From NCBI GenBank assembly GCA_030678995.1, contig JAUXTQ010000032.1:1-50295 (forward strand): DNA of 50,295 nt, in the 5' to 3' direction. This DNA is from Caulobacter sp. (lineage in GTDB: Bacteria; Pseudomonadota; Alphaproteobacteria; Caulobacterales; Caulobacteraceae). The position numbers were made by a program, and so were the translations under genes. Under the pieces are notes generated by a model. The model worked only from the letters and a program-made list of their open reading frames with translations. It made no database searches and was not told the DNA's origin. Shown piece by piece: positions 17,995-26,253 of this stretch (positions are counted from its first letter, which is position 1; the number at the start of each line of letters is the position of its first letter).

Positions 17995-18477
17995 GTGAGC
18001 GACAATCAGACCGTTCAGGTCATCCAGGCCCCGAACACCCTGCGCCTTAAGGTCGGCGGCCGGCTGGGCGGGATCGACCCCGCCGCCATCGCCAAGGCCG
18101 AGGCCGCGCTCAAGAGCCTGTCGGGCAATTTCGGCGAATGGCTCAACGACGAGCTGGTCAAGCTTGAGGCGGCCCGTCAGCGCATTCGTACCGAGGGCCT
18201 CAACACCGAGACGGCCGAGAGCCTCTATCTGCGCGCCCATGACCTCAAGGGGCTTGGCGCCACCTATGAATTCCCGATCGTCACCCGCATCGCCGGCTCG
18301 CTGTGCAAGCTGATCGACGATCCCGAGACCCGCCTGGCGGCGCCGATGTTCCTCGTCGATGCCCATATCGACGGTATCAAGGCCTCGGTCCGCGGCGACA
18401 TCCGCACCGAAGACCATCCGGTCGGCCGCAAGCTGGTCCAGGAACTGGAAGACCGCGTCGCCAAGCTGGCGGCCTAA
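17995..18477 (+). CDS. Hpt (histidine phosphotransfer) domain protein
   Basis: A 160-residue protein with a GTG start preceded by AAAGGGAGG. The phosphorylatable histidine is His82 in LRAHDLKGLGATYEF, which fits the Hpt consensus H-x-x-K-G. The surrounding helices (AEAALKSLSGNFGEWLNDELVKLE; TRIAGSLCKLIDD) would make the four-helix bundle. It has no kinase or receiver domain, so it should relay phosphate between partner proteins. The hybrid histidine kinase at 23066 is a possible partner, but pairing is inference. Its stop codon overlaps that of the convergent GH130-type gene. Confidence 0.85.
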   Translation: MSDNQTVQVIQAPNTLRLKVGGRLGGIDPAAIAKAEAALKSLSGNFGEWLNDELVKLEAARQRIRTEGLNTETAESLYLRAHDLKGLGATYEFPIVTRIAGSLCKLIDDPETRLAAPMFLVDAHIDGIKASVRGDIRTEDHPVGRKLVQELEDRVAKLAA

Positions 18478-19598
18478 CCGAACACGTCTTTTGGAACATG
18501 GGTGACGCGACAGGCGAGGTCCGCCTCGCCTGACAGCGTGATCCAGTGGTCGCCGCCATCGGCGATCCCCGTGGTGAACACCACCCCCTCCAGATACATC
18601 TGATCCTTCAGCGGCCCGGTCAGGGCGGGACTGGGCTCAAGCACGGCCGTCCGGTCCTCCAGCCGCAGGATGCGCGTGGGGTCGTCGGCGGCCAAAAGGG
18701 CCCAGAACGTGCGGTAGGTCCCGACCACCCCGCCGGCCTCAACGCCATGGTACAGCACCAGCCAGCCGTCCGGCGTCAGCACCGGCTGGGCGCCGCCGCC
18801 GACCTTCTCGCTGGCCGGCGAGACCTTGCGCGGCCGGATGCCACCGGCTTCCACCGGCTTCCAGTGCAGCGCGTCCGGCGACCGGGCCAGGTTGATCGAG
18901 GGACCGCCCCGAAAGTCGCTGTCCGGCGGGAAGGCGAAGTAGAGACTGCCCAGCGGCCGGGTCAGGGCCCAGAAGGCGCCATCGATCAGCCCCTCGAACA
19001 GCAGCATGTCCTTGTTCTGGTGGTCCAGGACGATGCCTCGCAGGTCCCAGTCCATGGCGTCGGCCGAGACGTAGAGGGCCGTCGAATGCCGCTCGGCGCT
19101 GACGCTGCACACCGTCATGTACCAGGTCTCGCCGATGCGGCTGATCCGGGCGTCCTCGACGCCGTAGTCCTGCCAGGACGCGCGCGGGCCGAGGGCGTGG
19201 TCGTAGTGGACCGCCACCACCGCCAGCCCGTCGGGCGCAAGCTCGACCGGCAGCAGCCAGGACAAGGACGTCAGCCCCATCGGCCGGTTTGCTTCCCCCG
19301 TCGGGACAAAGCTGCGCGGATCGCTGACATCGACGCCGCTCAAGGGCCATTCGACCAGGTGATAGCCACGATCCGCCGACCAGCGGATGGCCCGGATCAC
19401 ATGGTCGGTCTTCGGAGAGACCAGCGCCTCGGCGATCCGCACCATCATCAGCAGATTGCCGGACGGCAGCACGGCCAGGCCGGGATTGAACGCCCCCAGC
19501 ACGAAGGTCGAGCCCAACGGCAGACCCTGGCGCAGGGGCGAACGGGACAGATCCACGTCGTTCGGCGTGAAGATCAGGCGGTCAACGGCATAGGGCAT
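18474..19598 (-). CDS. GH130-type glycosidase/phosphorylase-like protein
   Basis: A five-bladed beta-propeller protein of about 374 residues with features of family GH130, which act on mannosides by hydrolysis or phosphorolysis. Seen are NPGLAVLPSGNLLMMVR, YGVEDARISRIGETWYMT (the family's E-D-x-R-I region that follows the catalytic Asp site), LVLYHGVEAGG and a late MYLEGVVFTTG. No signal peptide is present, pointing to the cytoplasm. The start is uncertain: ATG 19598 (MPYAVDRLIF) begins the conserved part but has no ribosome site; ATG 19634 lies right after the purine edge of a repeat and would add 12 residues. Substrate unknown. Confidence 0.8.
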   Translation of the reverse strand: MPYAVDRLIFTPNDVDLSRSPLRQGLPLGSTFVLGAFNPGLAVLPSGNLLMMVRIAEALVSPKTDHVIRAIRWSADRGYHLVEWPLSGVDVSDPRSFVPTGEANRPMGLTSLSWLLPVELAPDGLAVVAVHYDHALGPRASWQDYGVEDARISRIGETWYMTVCSVSAERHSTALYVSADAMDWDLRGIVLDHQNKDMLLFEGLIDGAFWALTRPLGSLYFAFPPDSDFRGGPSINLARSPDALHWKPVEAGGIRPRKVSPASEKVGGGAQPVLTPDGWLVLYHGVEAGGVVGTYRTFWALLAADDPTRILRLEDRTAVLEPSPALTGPLKDQMYLEGVVFTTGIADGGDHWITLSGEADLACRVTHVPKDVFG

Positions 19599-19634
19599 CG
19601 GGGGAGAACGGACGGCGGGAGGCGGTGTTCCCAT

Positions 19635-19778
19635 CCCTCCCCTTCATGGGGAGGGTGGACGGGCGAAGCCCGGCCGGGTGGGGGAGTCGCCCGCCACCGG
19701 ACGCATCCGGCACGGCATCTAACTTCCCCACCCTGTCGGCTTCGCCGACGTCCCTCCCCATAAAGGGGAGGGAGGGGG
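19635..19778. repeat. Composite GC-rich palindromic repeat (copy D)
   Basis: Left unit CCCTCCCCTTCATGGGGAGGG, right unit GTCGGCTTCGCCGAC and CCCTCCCCATAAAGGGGAGGG. The central part shares a CGGACGCATCCGGCACGGC-like segment in rearranged form with copy C. It fills the gap between the NUDIX stop and the upstream region of the GH130-type gene. Confidence 0.78.
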
Positions 19779-20558
19779 CTAGCCCCGGATGTTGCTCAGC
19801 GGCTCGACCACCGGGCCGTAGCCCGCGTCGGGGGGGATCACCAGCACGCCGCCGGTTTCGCGCCGCTCGACCACCGGCAGCACCGGCACCAGGGTGCGGG
19901 CAGCCGCCCGGTCGATGGCGTCCTGGGCGCTGGAGGCCTCGGCCAGCAGCTTCAGGTTCATGCGGGTGGGGAAGATGATCGTCCGCTCGCCCGACTGCTC
20001 CAGCCGCAGGGCCTCGGACGGGGCGATCCACTCGGCGTCCACCGTCTCGTAGCCGTCGCAGACGGCCAGCTGCTCGCCGGTCGCCCGCACCAGGTAGAAC
20101 CAGGTGTCGAACCGCTTGGGCATCATGTTCGGGGTGATCCAGCGGGCGAAGGTGGTCAGGGCGGAGAGGTCCAGCTTCACCTCCAGCTCGCGCACCAGAT
20201 CGAGGAAGGGCCGTTCGTCCTTCGACACCGCCTCGCGGGCCAGGCCCGCCCGCTCGTCGCCGCGGAAGGGCGCGCCGGCGGCGTCGTTGGCGACGATGAT
20301 CGCCGCCTCCTCATAGGCCTCGCGGATCGCGGCGATGCGCAGGGCCCGCTTTTCGGCCGGGGTCTGGTCCCAGCCGGTGACATAGTCAGCCCAGCCCTCG
20401 TCGTGGTCGCCGGCGTGGGTCTTGCCGCCCGGAAAGACCAGGGCGCCGGAGGCGAAATCGATCTGGTGGTGCCGCTTGACCATCAGGACCTCGAAGGTCG
20501 GGTCATCGCGGACGAGCAGGATGGTGGCGGCGGGGCGGATAGCGACGGCTTCGGTCAT
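19779..20558 (-). CDS. NUDIX hydrolase
   Basis: A 259-residue hydrolase of nucleoside-diphosphate-linked compounds. The start MTEAVAIRPAATILLVRD at 20558 leads into the first strand of the fold. FPGGKTHAGD begins the Nudix box and RIAAIREAYEEAAI completes it, with about 27 residues inserted between the GGK and REAYEE parts. Such a split box is typical of the NUDT19/coenzyme-A-type subgroup, so a CoA or acyl-CoA diphosphate substrate is possible but unproven. WITPNMMPKRFDTWFYLV is also typical of that subgroup. It is 39 bases downstream of the second DUF2336 gene on the same strand. Confidence 0.88.
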   Translation of the reverse strand: MTEAVAIRPAATILLVRDDPTFEVLMVKRHHQIDFASGALVFPGGKTHAGDHDEGWADYVTGWDQTPAEKRALRIAAIREAYEEAAIIVANDAAGAPFRGDERAGLAREAVSKDERPFLDLVRELEVKLDLSALTTFARWITPNMMPKRFDTWFYLVRATGEQLAVCDGYETVDAEWIAPSEALRLEQSGERTIIFPTRMNLKLLAEASSAQDAIDRAAARTLVPVLPVVERRETGGVLVIPPDAGYGPVVEPLSNIRG

Positions 20559-20597
20559 CCGCGCAGGATCAACCCTCAAACACCTGTTCGGCAAGCC

Positions 20598-21737
20598 TCA
20601 CGCCACGTCAACGGTCTGGCGGCTCTCGCGGGAGATACGGTCCATCTTGTCGATCAGGTAGTCCACATCATCCCTCGCCGCGCCCTGGGGCTGGGTCAAA
20701 AAACGTTGCAACATTCGCTCCTGGAAGCGCTCCCGGTCGCGAAGGCCGCCGTCGAACTCCATCGAGTGCCAGGTATCGACCCCGGCCCGGAACGCGGCGA
20801 ACAGTCGCGTCGGCAGGCCCGCCCGATCGTAGATGGCGCGCAGGCCCAGCGGCCCGGCGTCGTGGATCATCAGCCAGGTGCGGTGGTGCGGCACCCCGGC
20901 CAGTTCGGCGAGCGAGCATTCGAAGAAGGTCATGTGGCCGTGCGCCAGTGAGCGCAGCAGCAGCGAGGCGGTCAGGCGCTGGGCCTTGTTCAGGTGAGCG
21001 GCGAAGGTCTTGGGATCGCCGGCCCGTCCGGCCTGGTCCACCAGATCGACGGTGGCCCGCTCCTTCGCCCCGATGGCGATGGTCAGGGCCGTCTCGGGGC
21101 TCAGGGCGTGGTGGTTGAGCAGATGGTCGCGGACCTGGTCGCCGACCATGCTGATCAGACGCTCGGTCACCGCCAGCGGCAGGGCGTTGCGATAGGCCAC
21201 CGCCGCCAGCACCTGCTCTGACTTTTCGAACCGGTCCAGCGCCCGCTGCAGGATGTTCTCCGAGAAGGAGGCGTTGTCGTTGGCGAGGGTCGTCTCGACG
21301 GCGTCCTCGGACCCGTGCTCGACCAGGGCGCCGGTGACCTTGGCCGACAGCTGCGGCCGCTTGGCGATGGCCAGCTGGCGCACCGGTCCGCCCAGGCGGA
21401 CGATCTCGCTGAGGTCGTCGTCGGTGAACACCGGTGAGAAGTTCAACACGGGCAGGGAGATGGACTCCACGTCCCGCGCCAGCTTCAGGGCCACGTCGTG
21501 CGGCAGGACGTGGGAACTCTTAAGCGTCACCGCCAGGGCCCGGCGCACCAGCTCGGCGGCGTCGGTCGCCATGACCCGCAGGATGTCGGCCGCCGCCGCG
21601 CGATCCTCGTCGGTCAGCGCCTCGCGGTCGATCGTGCGGCACAGCTTGTGCGCGGCCACCGCGCGCTCATCCGGCGTCGCCCCCTTCAGGAGCGTCCGCA
21701 GGTCCACATCCGTCAGCGCTGCCCTTGTCGTGCCCAT
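20598..21737 (-). CDS. DUF2336 protein (second of two)
   Basis: A 379-residue cytoplasmic helical protein, paralogous to the protein at 15971. The ATG at 21737 (MGTTRAALTDVDL) is used. Family-like segments are ADILRVMATDAAELVRRALAVTL, the HEAT-like VLNFSPVFTDDDL, NDNASFSENILQRALDRFEKSE and LTASLLLRSLAHGHMTFFECSLAELAG. The last aligns with the KPSFLLRALREGRLTLF region of the first copy. The C-terminal 100 residues (LPTRLFAAFRAGVDTWHSMEFDG) differ from the first copy. The function of the family is unknown. It probably shares a transcript with the NUDIX gene. Confidence 0.88.
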   Translation of the reverse strand: MGTTRAALTDVDLRTLLKGATPDERAVAAHKLCRTIDREALTDEDRAAAADILRVMATDAAELVRRALAVTLKSSHVLPHDVALKLARDVESISLPVLNFSPVFTDDDLSEIVRLGGPVRQLAIAKRPQLSAKVTGALVEHGSEDAVETTLANDNASFSENILQRALDRFEKSEQVLAAVAYRNALPLAVTERLISMVGDQVRDHLLNHHALSPETALTIAIGAKERATVDLVDQAGRAGDPKTFAAHLNKAQRLTASLLLRSLAHGHMTFFECSLAELAGVPHHRTWLMIHDAGPLGLRAIYDRAGLPTRLFAAFRAGVDTWHSMEFDGGLRDRERFQERMLQRFLTQPQGAARDDVDYLIDKMDRISRESRQTVDVA

Positions 21738-21878
21738 CGTCTGTCCCACCCGGCGTCTGCGACGCTGGGGGTGATCATGAGTTGTTAGGCTTAACGAAGA
21801 CTGACCGCTTGGGGATAGCGGGTCGGGGCTAGCAGACAACTGACCACTGGCCGAACACAAGCCGAAGCTTGATTTCGC

Positions 21879-22934
21879 CTAGGTTGCAAACATGGTGCCG
21901 GGACGCGCGAGTGCCGAATTGACATCCCACCACCCACTTTCGAGCCCGTTGAACACCATCGCCTCGCCATTGGGACCAATTCGACACAAGGCATGGCAAA
22001 ATACTGTTCGAAGAATTCCGGGCATACCGGGTGTTTGATAAGAAATTCGACCCACGACATAGGGGGCAATCAACTTGAAGCCAGATTCTCCCCCAAAGTC
22101 ACCCGGGATATTCTCAATGTCGGAGAGAGGCAGGAAGACCTCGTGCAGCACTGAATAAATCGCGTCCGGGAAGATAACCTCTCCGGCACCTTCGTGATCC
22201 TTGATGTTGGCGAAGTCCCGAACGATCTTGCTTTGCGAAATTTGCGAGGGGCCGAACAGTCGAATCTCGCAATCTGTGTAGACGTTGGTTGCCGGCGATT
22301 TGCCATGGTTTTTGGTTTCTATCGCGACGGTCAGGTAAAACCCATCGACGCCAAGATGAGTCTTCAGTCGTCGAAGCCTCCCCTGGGTGGTGGCGGTCGC
22401 CGACACCCAGGCCCGCTGATCAGCTTCCATTGCCGCATTGCTGATCCGATTGGCCTCGGCCGCGGCCGCCGCACCTGCCCAAGCCGCTTTAATGCCATCT
22501 CCCGCATCCCTCACGGCCTCCGAGGTCGAGCGCCACAGGAGAAAGGTGAATACTCCGAGCGCGATAGTCGCGGCTGTCAAAATTCCAGTTAGGCCGACGA
22601 GCCACCATTCTCGGGCGGCGGCGGCGGCGGCGGCGGCGGCCTCACGGCGCTCCGTTTCCGCAGTCTCCGTCAATGACTGAGGGGTTGGCGCAGGCTCGAC
22701 AATGAGCGACACCACCCTTGTCGTGCGCTGAATATGGGCTGTGGTTTGTCCGGCTTCGCCCTTGTTCCCTGTCGGTTGATGGCGTCCGCCCAAGCCTGGC
22801 GGATCGGCCTGAGCCGCGCCCATGCTGATGAGAGCCACAATGGTCAATGCGCCCAGCCTGATCGCGCGCGATAGATTTAAGTCACCGCTCAACACTGACA
22901 GGATCGCCCTGATTGAAGGAACAGAGCTAGTCAT
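21879..22934 (-). CDS. Hypothetical exported/membrane protein, probably acquired
   Basis: A 351-residue protein I do not recognise. A signal-like segment (LGALTIVALISMGAAQA) is followed by a Pro/Gln-rich stretch, a tract of ten alanines within RRE..REWW, and one strong membrane helix (LTGILTAATIALGVFTFLLW). After it comes a helical EAVRDAGDGIKAAWAGAAAAAEANRIS segment leading to ADQRAWVSA, then a globular C-terminal domain of about 170 residues with VAIETKNHGKSPATNVY. This arrangement, with a domain after a DQRAWV turn, occurs in many proteobacterial proteins of unknown role. Base composition is visibly lower in GC than its neighbours and many third positions are A or T, suggesting horizontal transfer. 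Confidence 0.75.
   Translation of the reverse strand: MTSSVPSIRAILSVLSGDLNLSRAIRLGALTIVALISMGAAQADPPGLGGRHQPTGNKGEAGQTTAHIQRTTRVVSLIVEPAPTPQSLTETAETERREAAAAAAAAAREWWLVGLTGILTAATIALGVFTFLLWRSTSEAVRDAGDGIKAAWAGAAAAAEANRISNAAMEADQRAWVSATATTQGRLRRLKTHLGVDGFYLTVAIETKNHGKSPATNVYTDCEIRLFGPSQISQSKIVRDFANIKDHEGAGEVIFPDAIYSVLHEVFLPLSDIENIPGDFGGESGFKLIAPYVVGRISYQTPGMPGILRTVFCHALCRIGPNGEAMVFNGLESGWWDVNSALARPGTMFAT
22614..22640. repeat. GGC trinucleotide tract inside the gene at 21879-22934
   Basis: Nine perfect GGC repeats on the plus strand read as GCC on the coding strand and encode nine of the ten consecutive alanines before the membrane helix. A change in repeat number would keep the frame and only alter the length of the alanine tract. 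Confidence 0.9.
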
Positions 22935-23065
22935 GGTCCGTAATATCAGCTGTGTCTCGCGGATTCCGATAGCGGCCTACTCACTAAACCTCAGAATTAA
23001 CCCTGCCCATTCATGGCCCGCAAACCCCGCTCCACTACCCTTCGCGCGAGCCCGAGGGGAATTCA

Positions 23066-24874
23066 GTGTTCGCATTGCCCGAGACCGCCGCCCGCGCCGA
23101 CCGCGGGGGGGATGCCGTCACCCTGCAGTCGCTGGAGGCGCAGCGGGGGCTGCTGCCCTATGCCCTGGCCCTGTTCGCGGTCAGCCTGCCGATCTACGTC
23201 TGGGCCGGCAGCTTCGCGCCCAACAGCGTCTGGATGGCGGCCACCTTCGCCGTCTTCGCGGTCAACTGGGGCGCCTTCTATGCCGTGGTGAACTGGCTGC
23301 GCACGGAGGAGAGCCGGGATGTGGCCAGACGGGCGCGGGTGCAGATCCTCAGCGGCCTGCTCTGGTCGGGCGCCTGCGCCCAGATCGCCGCTTTCGCCGA
23401 GGGCGCCGGGCCCGCCCGTGAGGCCCTGCTGATGGTTTCTGTCGGCGGGGCGGTGGCCTGTTTCTTCTTCACCGCGCCCTGGCTGACCGGGCTGTTGATC
23501 GTCGGTCCCGCCGCCGCAGCAGCGCCGCTGATCGGCCTGCTGCGCCATCCCGAGAGCCGGCCGGAAGGCCTGCTGGCCTGGGGCGCCCTGGCCCTGACCA
23601 TGGCCCTGTGCCTGATCCTCAACCGCCTGCTGCGCGGTCAGTTCGCCATGGCCGCCGAGCGCGAGGCCCTGATCAGCGAGCGGGCCTCGTCGCTGGACAA
23701 GGCCGAGCGTCTGGCGCGCTCGAAATCCGACATCGTCTCGACCCTCAGCCACGAGATCCGCAACGGCCTGACGGGAGTGACCCATGTGCTGGCCGCCGCC
23801 GTCGGCCAGGGCGGTCGCGCCGCGCCCTCGCGCGAGCAGCTGGCCGCCGCCCTCGACGCCGCCAAGGACCTGGTCGCGGTGCTCAACGCCACCCTCGATT
23901 CGGAGACCGCCGAGGCCGGGCGGCTGTCGCTGGAGCGCGAGCCCTTCGATCCGGTCCGCCTCACCCGCGACCTGGTGTTGCTCAACCGCCCGTACGCCGC
24001 CGCCAAGGGCGTCGAACTGGTGCTGCATGTGGAGCCGGAGCTGGAGCAGTCGGCAGCCGGCGCGGTCATCGGCGACATGACGCGGGCGCGCCAGGTGCTG
24101 GCCAACCTGATCGGCAACGCGGTGAAATACACCGTCCGCGGTCGCATCGAGGCGCGCATCGAGCGCCGCGGCGACGGGCTGATCGCCATCGCCATCGCCG
24201 ACACCGGCCCGGGCCTGTCGGCCGAGGAGCTGGAACAGGCCTTCGAGCCGTTCCGCCGGGTCGAGCGCACCGGGGCCGGCATTCCGGGCGCCGGGCTTGG
24301 CCTGTCCCTCGCCCGCCAGCTGGCCGGGCTGATGGGCGGGGTGCTGCAAGGTCAGAGCGCCATGGGCGTGGGCAGCTGCTTCACCCTGGAACTGCCCTGG
24401 AACGAGAGTGCCGCCATCCCGGGCGCGGAGCAGATCAACTTCGCCCCGCCGACCGGCGCCGCCCAGGGCCGTGTCCTGCGGGTGCTGGTGGCCGAGGACG
24501 ACGCCCTCAACGCCGCCATGCTGCGCGCCATTCTCGAGCAGCTCGGCCACCAGGTGGTCGGAGCCAACAACGGCCGCCGGGCGCTGGAGCTGGCCCAGCT
24601 GGCCGACTTCGACCTGTTGATGCTCGACGGGCGCATGCCACAGATGGACGGCCCGCAGACCGCCGCCGCCGTCCGCGCCCTGAGCAGCCCGATCGCCCTG
24701 GCCCCGATCATCGCGGTGATCGGCGGCGACGCCGACGAGGCCCGCGAGTGCCTCGACGCCGGCTGCGACGCCGTGCTGCGCAAGCCGGTCACCGTGGCCG
24801 GGGTCGCCCGGGCGGTGGCGGACGCGGCCGCGCGGGTGAGGCAGGACGCCGTGGCGGCCCGGTCGGCCGCCTGA
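23066..24874 (+). CDS. Membrane-bound hybrid sensor histidine kinase
   Basis: A 602-residue protein with a GTG start after GAGGGGA. The first 200 residues hold about six membrane helices (LLPYALALFAVSLPIYVWAG, then WMAATFAVFAVNWGAFY and others). The dimerisation domain has the phospho-acceptor His229 in STLSHEIRNGL. The ATPase domain shows the N box NLIGNAVKYT, DTGPGLS and GAGLGLSLARQLAGLMGG. A C-terminal receiver domain has VAEDDALN, the acceptor Asp521 in LMLDGRMPQMDG and the Lys of RKPV. No periplasmic or PAS sensor domain is evident, so signals probably come through the membrane helices. Output is unknown; no response-regulator gene is adjacent. The Hpt protein at 17995 is a candidate relay. 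Confidence 0.93.
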   Translation: MFALPETAARADRGGDAVTLQSLEAQRGLLPYALALFAVSLPIYVWAGSFAPNSVWMAATFAVFAVNWGAFYAVVNWLRTEESRDVARRARVQILSGLLWSGACAQIAAFAEGAGPAREALLMVSVGGAVACFFFTAPWLTGLLIVGPAAAAAPLIGLLRHPESRPEGLLAWGALALTMALCLILNRLLRGQFAMAAEREALISERASSLDKAERLARSKSDIVSTLSHEIRNGLTGVTHVLAAAVGQGGRAAPSREQLAAALDAAKDLVAVLNATLDSETAEAGRLSLEREPFDPVRLTRDLVLLNRPYAAAKGVELVLHVEPELEQSAAGAVIGDMTRARQVLANLIGNAVKYTVRGRIEARIERRGDGLIAIAIADTGPGLSAEELEQAFEPFRRVERTGAGIPGAGLGLSLARQLAGLMGGVLQGQSAMGVGSCFTLELPWNESAAIPGAEQINFAPPTGAAQGRVLRVLVAEDDALNAAMLRAILEQLGHQVVGANNGRRALELAQLADFDLLMLDGRMPQMDGPQTAAAVRALSSPIALAPIIAVIGGDADEARECLDAGCDAVLRKPVTVAGVARAVADAAARVRQDAVAARSAA

Positions 24875-24878
24875 CGTC

Positions 24879-24967
24879 TAATTCGGTGACAGTTTACCTA
24901 TTTCGCTCGGGACCACGGGTCAGGCTCCCTGAGCGGATCGCGAAATAGGTAAACTGTCACCGAATTA
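24879..24967. repeat. Long perfect inverted repeat, REP/RAYT type (copy 2)
   Basis: Perfect 28-base arms at 24879-24906 and 24940-24967 enclose a 33-base loop. The arm contains GGTGACAGTTTACCTATTTC and is identical to that of the element at 37955, although the loops differ entirely. It begins five bases after the histidine kinase stop codon, so it could serve as a 3' hairpin for that mRNA. Confidence 0.88.
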
Positions 24968-25059
24968 GGCCGCCCCCTGCCGTACAGTCACCCTCTTCCC
25001 CGCACCCGCCCGGCCCTTCATGATGCCCGCAACAAGATATCCGAGCGGGAGGGCAGGCA

Positions 25060-26253
25060 TTGCTGGAAGGCCTGAGAGTCGTCGAACTGGCGAGCTACAT
25101 CGCCGCGCCGGGAGCGGCCGGGATCTTGGCCGACTGGGGCGCGGACGTGATCAAGATCGAGGCGCCGGCGGGCGACCCGATGCGCAATTTCTTCGACGGC
25201 ATGGATGCTGAAGAGCACGGCAACCCGGTGTTCGAGCTGGACAATCGCGGCAAGCGCGGCGTGGTGCTGGATATCTCAACGCCCCAGGGCCGCGAGGCGG
25301 CCATCCGCCTGGTCGCTACAGCCGACATCTTTCTGACCAACGTGCGGCCGGGATCGTTGAAGCGGGCGGGGCTCGACTACGACTCCCTGCATACGGCGCA
25401 CCCCGGCCTGATTTACTGCAGCCTGACCGGCTACGGCCTGCAGGGCGCCGACGCGGACCGGGCCGGCATGGACGTGGCCGCCTTCTGGTCGCGGGCGGGG
25501 GTCGGCTCGATCACCGCGCCCAAGGGCGTGGACCCCTTCCCCATCCGCACGGCCATGGGCGACCATATCACCTCGCTGAGCACGGTGGCGGCCATCCTGG
25601 CCGCGGTGCACGAGCGGCACGGCACCGGCAAGGGCCGGCTGGTGGAGACATCCCTGCTGCGTACGGGCGTCTATTCGATCGGCTCGGACATGGCGATCCA
25701 GCTGCGCTTCGGGAAGCTGGCCTCGACCCGGCCGCGGACCCAGGCGGTGCAGCCGCTGGCCAACTTCTTCAAGACCGCCGACGGCCGCTGGATCTGCCTG
25801 CTCGTGCGCACCGGCGGCAAGGACTGGCCGCAGATCGCCGCGGCGGTGGGCCGTCCCGACCTGGTGCAGGACCCGCTGTTCGCCACCAGCCGCGACCGCC
25901 GCCACAACGCCCCGGCGCTGGTGGAGGCCCTCGACGCGGCCTTCGGAGGGTTCGCCTACGAGGACATCGCCGCCCGGCTGGACGAGTACGACATCACCTG
26001 GGCGCCCTATCAGACCCCCGGCGAGCTGACCCGCGACCCGCAGGCCGACGCCGCCGGCTGCTTTGTCCAGACCCCGGACGGCAAGGGCGGCAGCTTCCGC
26101 GCGCCCGCCTCCCCCGCCCGGTTCCAGGGCTATGACGATACGCCCAGGTCGGGCCCGCCCTCGCTGGGCGAGCATACGGACAGTGTGCTGGCGGAACTGG
26201 GTTACTCGGCGGACGAGATCGCCGCGTTGCGGGCGGACAAGGCGGTCGCCTAG
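25060..26253 (+). CDS. Class III (CaiB/BaiF family) CoA-transferase
   Basis: A 397-residue enzyme that moves CoA between carboxylic acids. It starts at TTG 25060, seven bases after GGGAGGG. Family marks are LEGLRVVELASYIAAPGAAGILADWGADVIKIE split over the N-terminus, NRGKRGVVLDI, the catalytic aspartate (about Asp138) in GMDVAAFWSRAG, GDHITSLS and VVETSLLRTG-like LVETSLLRTG. The C-terminal half closes the interlocked dimer fold. Which acids it uses cannot be told. Its stop codon shares the tetranucleotide CTAG with the stop of the convergent transglycosylase gene. Confidence 0.94.
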   Translation: MLEGLRVVELASYIAAPGAAGILADWGADVIKIEAPAGDPMRNFFDGMDAEEHGNPVFELDNRGKRGVVLDISTPQGREAAIRLVATADIFLTNVRPGSLKRAGLDYDSLHTAHPGLIYCSLTGYGLQGADADRAGMDVAAFWSRAGVGSITAPKGVDPFPIRTAMGDHITSLSTVAAILAAVHERHGTGKGRLVETSLLRTGVYSIGSDMAIQLRFGKLASTRPRTQAVQPLANFFKTADGRWICLLVRTGGKDWPQIAAAVGRPDLVQDPLFATSRDRRHNAPALVEALDAAFGGFAYEDIAARLDEYDITWAPYQTPGELTRDPQADAAGCFVQTPDGKGGSFRAPASPARFQGYDDTPRSGPPSLGEHTDSVLAELGYSADEIAALRADKAVA

